Positions 7,586 to 10,742 of a DNA stretch of 10,742 nt are shown here, in pieces. Position 1 is the stretch's first letter. Each line of letters begins with the position of its first letter. This DNA is from Candidatus Poribacteria bacterium. GTDB lineage: Bacteria > Poribacteria > WGA-4E > WGA-3G. The notes under the pieces are model-generated. The model was not told the origin of the DNA and ran no database searches. It saw only the letters and a program-made list of their open reading frames with translations. The DNA is taken from the NCBI GenBank assembly GCA_009835515.1, contig VXXH01000645.1, positions 1 to 10,742 on the forward strand, read 5' to 3'. Made by a program: the position numbers and the translations under genes.

Positions 7586-10582
7586 TTACTGTTTTTCGAT
7601 GCCATGCAAACCTTGTAGGATTTTATCCCAATCCCAGAAAAGAATAGTTCCGTCTTGTCCAGTACTAACGAGCGTCTTTGCATCGGGTGAAAAGACTAAC
7701 GTTTCTACCGTTGCTGTGTGTCCATTGAGTGTGTTGATTTTTTCGCCAGTTGTCAAATCCCATAACTCAATTCCACCGTTTCTAAGTCCTGCGACGAGAA
7801 CAGTGTCATCGGGTGAAAATGCTAATGAGTGCGTACCGTATGTTACATCTTTAAGGCGAGGCTGCTTACTGCTACCCAATAAACGGATTTTTTGTTGACT
7901 TCCGACAGCGAGTAATGCCCCATTTGGAGAGAACGCCAACGCTGTAATCGGATCTTCATAACTCACGGTAAGATCGGCAGGCAGCTCCTGTCCAGCAAGG
8001 AAGGGTGCTAACTCAGCACCGGTTTCAGCGTCCCACATCTGAACCTTTCCGCCCATGGTTCCACTAACAAGTTTTTTGCCATCTGGTGAGAACATCAGAA
8101 CCGTGACTTCGTTTAGCAGTTGAGCCACCATGTGCCGCTCGACCATCGCGTCATTATTGTTTTGTTCTAAGAATCGGATAGTAAGAACATCCCTCGTTTC
8201 TGTCTGCCATACATGAATCCCACCCGAACCGTGGAAGGCTACCACTTTTCCGTCAGGCGAAAAAGCCATACCTACTTCTTGATTCATTCCGCCAACTGTC
8301 TTTGTTAGGGTTGCTAATTCACGTCCCGTACGAACATCTGTCAGACGGACCAGATGATCTGGCTCCTGCGTGGTGACAAGCTTACTGGGACCTATGTTGA
8401 GGAATGTGACGGATTTTGCACCGGTGCTAACGAGTTTCGTTCCATGCGGTGAAAACGCTGAAGTCATTAAGAAATGCCGAGGTCCTATCGTTTGAACCGC
8501 GGTTTTTTGCGATGTCTTTAGGTCCCACAAAGTAATTACGCCGTTAAAGTCAACGCTGGCGAGCATAGAATTGTCTTCAAGGAAGGAGACTGCTTTCACC
8601 CACTCCATGTGTTCTGTGAGACGAATCGGTAACAATGTTTTGGTGGTTGTGTTCCAAAATTGGATTGTACCATCCGTACTTCCGCTTGCGAGGGTACGTC
8701 CGTCTGGCGAAAATGTGAGTGCTGCAATACCGCTAATATGCTCATCGAACGTTGCGAGGTGCGCGCCGGTCGCAGCATCCCACAACTGCACGGTCTTATC
8801 GGTGCTCCCACTTGCGAGCATTTTCCCATCCGGTGAGAATGCTAAAGCGTTTGTCGAACCTGTATGTTTTCGGAGGGTAACCAATTCGTCGTTGGTGAAA
8901 GTATCCCATAATCGCACCGTTTTATCCTTACTTCCACTGGCGAGTTTTGTCCCATCGGGTGAAAATGCTAAGGCTAACACGGAGTTAGGGGTACCGTCTG
9001 AAAACCGCCACCGAATCTCTCCTGCTGGCGGGATCTCCTCATCTGCTGCGGGTGGTAACCGTTCCTGGATTCCGCCTGTATGTCCGCTGAGGGTAGAGAA
9101 TTTTTCACCGGTCATTGTGCTTCCCAGTTCGATCTTTCCGTCCCGCCTACCGACTGCAAATTTATCCGCTGTGAGGGCGTAAGATTGAGACGAATTTGCT
9201 CTCTTTACCATTTCTTTGATTTTCTTCACATTTGCCTCACCTGTTTCAATATCTAACTTGTCAATGGTGTTTGTCCAGTTCCCCAAACTGACAACTGTTT
9301 TGCTATCCTCAGAGAAATGCAGTGCCGCGGCAGGAAGCAGTTTCTCAATATGTGACATTTTCTGACCAGTAGTTATCTCCCACAACTGAAGTCCGGGGCG
9401 GCTCCCGCTACTTGCGATGAATTGCCCATCCGGTGAAAAAACGATGGACTCACACATGCCTGGGAACATATTAATCTCTTTTCCTGTCTCTACATCGTAG
9501 AGCCACACACCGATGTTACTTCCGACAGCGATTTGTGTGCCATCGGGTGAGAATTGAAGGGTATTAATGCCACCCTTTCCGAACCGCGCTTTAGCGTCTT
9601 TGGGGAGTTGCCATTTTGTGTAATCATCGACAAGTTCATCGGCGTGTGCTTCCGCGATGAATGCTGACGCATCATTAGGTCGTTGTTCAGATTTGCTGCT
9701 TTTGTTGGGTGTGTTGGTGCTTCCGATCTGCGTCCGTATATCGGGTTTTGATGCAATATTCAGCACGATGGGTGTCTCAATCAGTTCAACCGTCATCTCC
9801 GATGCGGCATCAAGGCTATAGGGTTGTTGAAAACGGATTGCGTGTTGTTGATTTCCAATACCCAACATTAGTAACACCACTGCTACTGTAGAAGCGGCGA
9901 TTGTCCACGGTGCGAAAGGCTTGCTACTGGACGGTGTAGCGGGTTTAATACGGGCGACCTCTCGCATAATATTCTCTGTGAGGTTCGGCGTGATTTGGAA
10001 GTTTTCTAACGCCTCTCGAATCATCGGTTCTTCTCTCTTTAAACGCTGCTGTGCTCGGCGGAGGCGGCTCTTAATCGTGTTTGCCGATACCCCCAGAAAC
10101 GTGCCGATCTCTGTGCACGACATCTCGCCAAAGTAGTGGAGCGTGATGACAGTACGTTCGCTCTCTTGCAGTCTCGCGAGCAACTTTTTGACGACATCGC
10201 GCTGTGCTTCTGCGGTTGTACGCTCGTTTTCCGCAGCGACGTATCCCGAATATGTACCTGTTTGTACGCGCGCGTTGTCTGTCTCCTCAAGTTCCTCGAG
10301 TGGCTGCGTCCACAACCGCTTTTTTCGGAGCCAAGAGCTACAGCGATTCGCGGCGATGACATAAAGCCAACTGGCGAAACGCTGTGGTTCCTTGAGTGTG
10401 GCGAGTTTCTTGTATGCTTTCAGGAACGTGTCCTGTGTAATCTCCTCTGCGGTATGGAAATCCCCGATTTTCCGCCACGCGAGCGCGTGCACCTGTTTTT
10501 GGTATTTTCTCACAAGCACGGAAAAAGCGTTATCGTCGCCTTCAAGTACGCGTTGAATGAGTTCAGCATCGTCCTTTTTCAT
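7586..10582 (-). CDS. Membrane-tethered ECF sigma factor fused to a 14-repeat WD40 double propeller
   Basis: This is a 998-residue fusion. Residues 9-89 are sigma region 2 (AEEITQDTFLKAYKKL, FASWLYVIAANRC). Residues 127-183 are sigma region 4 with its helix-turn-helix (CTEIGTFLGVSANTIKSRLRRA). A basic stretch leads to one hydrophobic segment (WTIAASTVAVVLLMLGIG, 226-243), then a low-complexity linker (about 244-318). From residue 337 to the end come 14 WD40-like units (FSPDG..LASGS.D.TV.LWD). The basic side before and the acidic side after the hydrophobic segment predict sigma inside, propellers outside. Sigma-WD40 fusions are known in Planctomycetes (group ECF01-Gob). No separate anti-sigma gene is seen; the tether itself may restrain the sigma part until a signal or proteolysis. 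GGAGG lies 6 bases before the ATG. In unit 4 the expected WD is replaced by GS (KIELGSTMTG). Target promoters and ligand are unknown. Confidence 0.88.
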   Translation of the reverse strand: MKKDDAELIQRVLEGDDNAFSVLVRKYQKQVHALAWRKIGDFHTAEEITQDTFLKAYKKLATLKEPQRFASWLYVIAANRCSSWLRKKRLWTQPLEELEETDNARVQTGTYSGYVAAENERTTAEAQRDVVKKLLARLQESERTVITLHYFGEMSCTEIGTFLGVSANTIKSRLRRAQQRLKREEPMIREALENFQITPNLTENIMREVARIKPATPSSSKPFAPWTIAASTVAVVLLMLGIGNQQHAIRFQQPYSLDAASEMTVELIETPIVLNIASKPDIRTQIGSTNTPNKSSKSEQRPNDASAFIAEAHADELVDDYTKWQLPKDAKARFGKGGINTLQFSPDGTQIAVGSNIGVWLYDVETGKEINMFPGMCESIVFSPDGQFIASSGSRPGLQLWEITTGQKMSHIEKLLPAAALHFSEDSKTVVSLGNWTNTIDKLDIETGEANVKKIKEMVKRANSSQSYALTADKFAVGRRDGKIELGSTMTGEKFSTLSGHTGGIQERLPPAADEEIPPAGEIRWRFSDGTPNSVLALAFSPDGTKLASGSKDKTVRLWDTFTNDELVTLRKHTGSTNALAFSPDGKMLASGSTDKTVQLWDAATGAHLATFDEHISGIAALTFSPDGRTLASGSTDGTIQFWNTTTKTLLPIRLTEHMEWVKAVSFLEDNSMLASVDFNGVITLWDLKTSQKTAVQTIGPRHFLMTSAFSPHGTKLVSTGAKSVTFLNIGPSKLVTTQEPDHLVRLTDVRTGRELATLTKTVGGMNQEVGMAFSPDGKVVAFHGSGGIHVWQTETRDVLTIRFLEQNNNDAMVERHMVAQLLNEVTVLMFSPDGKKLVSGTMGGKVQMWDAETGAELAPFLAGQELPADLTVSYEDPITALAFSPNGALLAVGSQQKIRLLGSSKQPRLKDVTYGTHSLAFSPDDTVLVAGLRNGGIELWDLTTGEKINTLNGHTATVETLVFSPDAKTLVSTGQDGTILFWDWDKILQGLHGIEKQ

Positions 10583-10588
10583 AGGTCG

Positions 10589-10593
10589 CCTCC
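10589..10593 (-). promoter_or_regulatory. Ribosome-binding site of the sigma-WD40 fusion gene
   Basis: GGAGG on the - strand, 6 bases before the ATG at 10582. It supports this start, which gives a normal sigma region 2 beginning at residue 9. Confidence 0.75.
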
Positions 10594-10702
10594 AAAAAAG
10601 AGTGGTTTCATCGTTCTGTTTTCAAATCTGGTGACGCTACTTAGGCGTAAAACGGGTGCATAATTCTGGAAAAATAGGCGTGTGTTTGGACGGTGAGTTA
10701 AG

Positions 10703-10717
10703 ATTTTATCGTAAAAT
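10703..10717. promoter_or_regulatory. AT-rich dyad upstream of the sigma-WD40 gene, possible operator
   Basis: ATTTTA-TCG-TAAAAT is a perfect 6-bp inverted repeat with a 3-base centre, about 120 bp before the start codon. The flanking - strand sequence is AT-rich and compatible with promoter DNA, but I could not place convincing -35/-10 boxes or an ECF-type promoter in 10583-10742. It could be a chance dyad. Confidence 0.2.
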
Positions 10718-10742
10718 AAAAAATTTAGGGCTTACGCAATAC

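Larger units (their letters stand above)
5315..9622 (-). repeat. Tandem paralogous duplication of the propeller-coding unit
   Basis: The segments 5315-7423 and 7586-9622 encode collinear proteins from YTKWQLP..AKARFGKGGIN to the C-terminal TGQDG.IL.WDWD. They match unit by unit over all 14 WD40-like repeats, and similarity is also clear at the DNA level, especially in units 5-7. The main differences are long loops after units 4, 10 and 11. Confidence 0.85.

Noticed and set aside
8571..9182. 203-codon + strand frame opposite the sigma-WD40 gene
   Set aside because: This is the same antisense shadow of the WD40 repeats (LPLASIFPSGEN pattern), and there is no independent gene evidence.
9690..9722. 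Possible fourth copy of the 19-bp repeat, reversed, in the linker of the sigma-WD40 gene
   Set aside because: Only about 12 bases match and a one-base gap is needed. The linker is low-complexity, so chance is enough.
10136..10663. 175-codon + strand frame opposite the sigma domain
   Set aside because: It lies antisense to clearly conserved sigma regions 2 and 4, and its peptide has no recognisable character.

Overview
The window looks like a chromosomal segment of a Gram-negative bacterium with a type IX secretion (T9SS)-like apparatus. Base composition is moderate and the strand layout is simple. Three things together make a Candidatus Poribacteria-like (or other FCB/PVC-neighbourhood) genome the best guess: a gingipain-family C25 sortase with a YPNPF-type C-terminal domain next to a PorV-type barrel; a sigma factor with very long WD40 extensions; and intergenic space filled with short degenerate dyads and direct repeats. 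This is inference from gene content; no marker gene is present.

Left part, + strand (2-4947): the 3' part of a large porU-like gene that is already open at the window edge, followed after 26 bp by a porV-like outer-membrane barrel gene. In known T9SS organisms PorU (cell-surface sortase) and PorV (its outer-membrane shuttle and anchor) act in one complex, so the pair is probably one transcription unit working at the outer membrane. The porU-like gene carries three copies of a 19-bp DNA repeat, one in a different reading frame from the other two.

Middle (4948-5314): 367 bp between convergent genes with no credible gene. It holds a three-level nested inverted repeat, a terminator-like 11-bp hairpin, and two families of short degenerate direct repeats.

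Right part, - strand (10582 down to 5315): two tandem genes, each with a GGAGG ribosome-binding site. The upstream one encodes an ECF-type sigma factor that continues through a transmembrane segment into 14 WD40-like repeats, most simply two seven-bladed beta-propellers. The downstream one encodes a signal-peptide-bearing paralogue with the same 14 repeats and no sigma factor. The predicted layout is a sigma factor tethered in the membrane with an extracytoplasmic double propeller, plus a separately exported soluble twin. A signal-peptide-like scar sits at the fusion point of the first gene. This is the most unusual system in the window.
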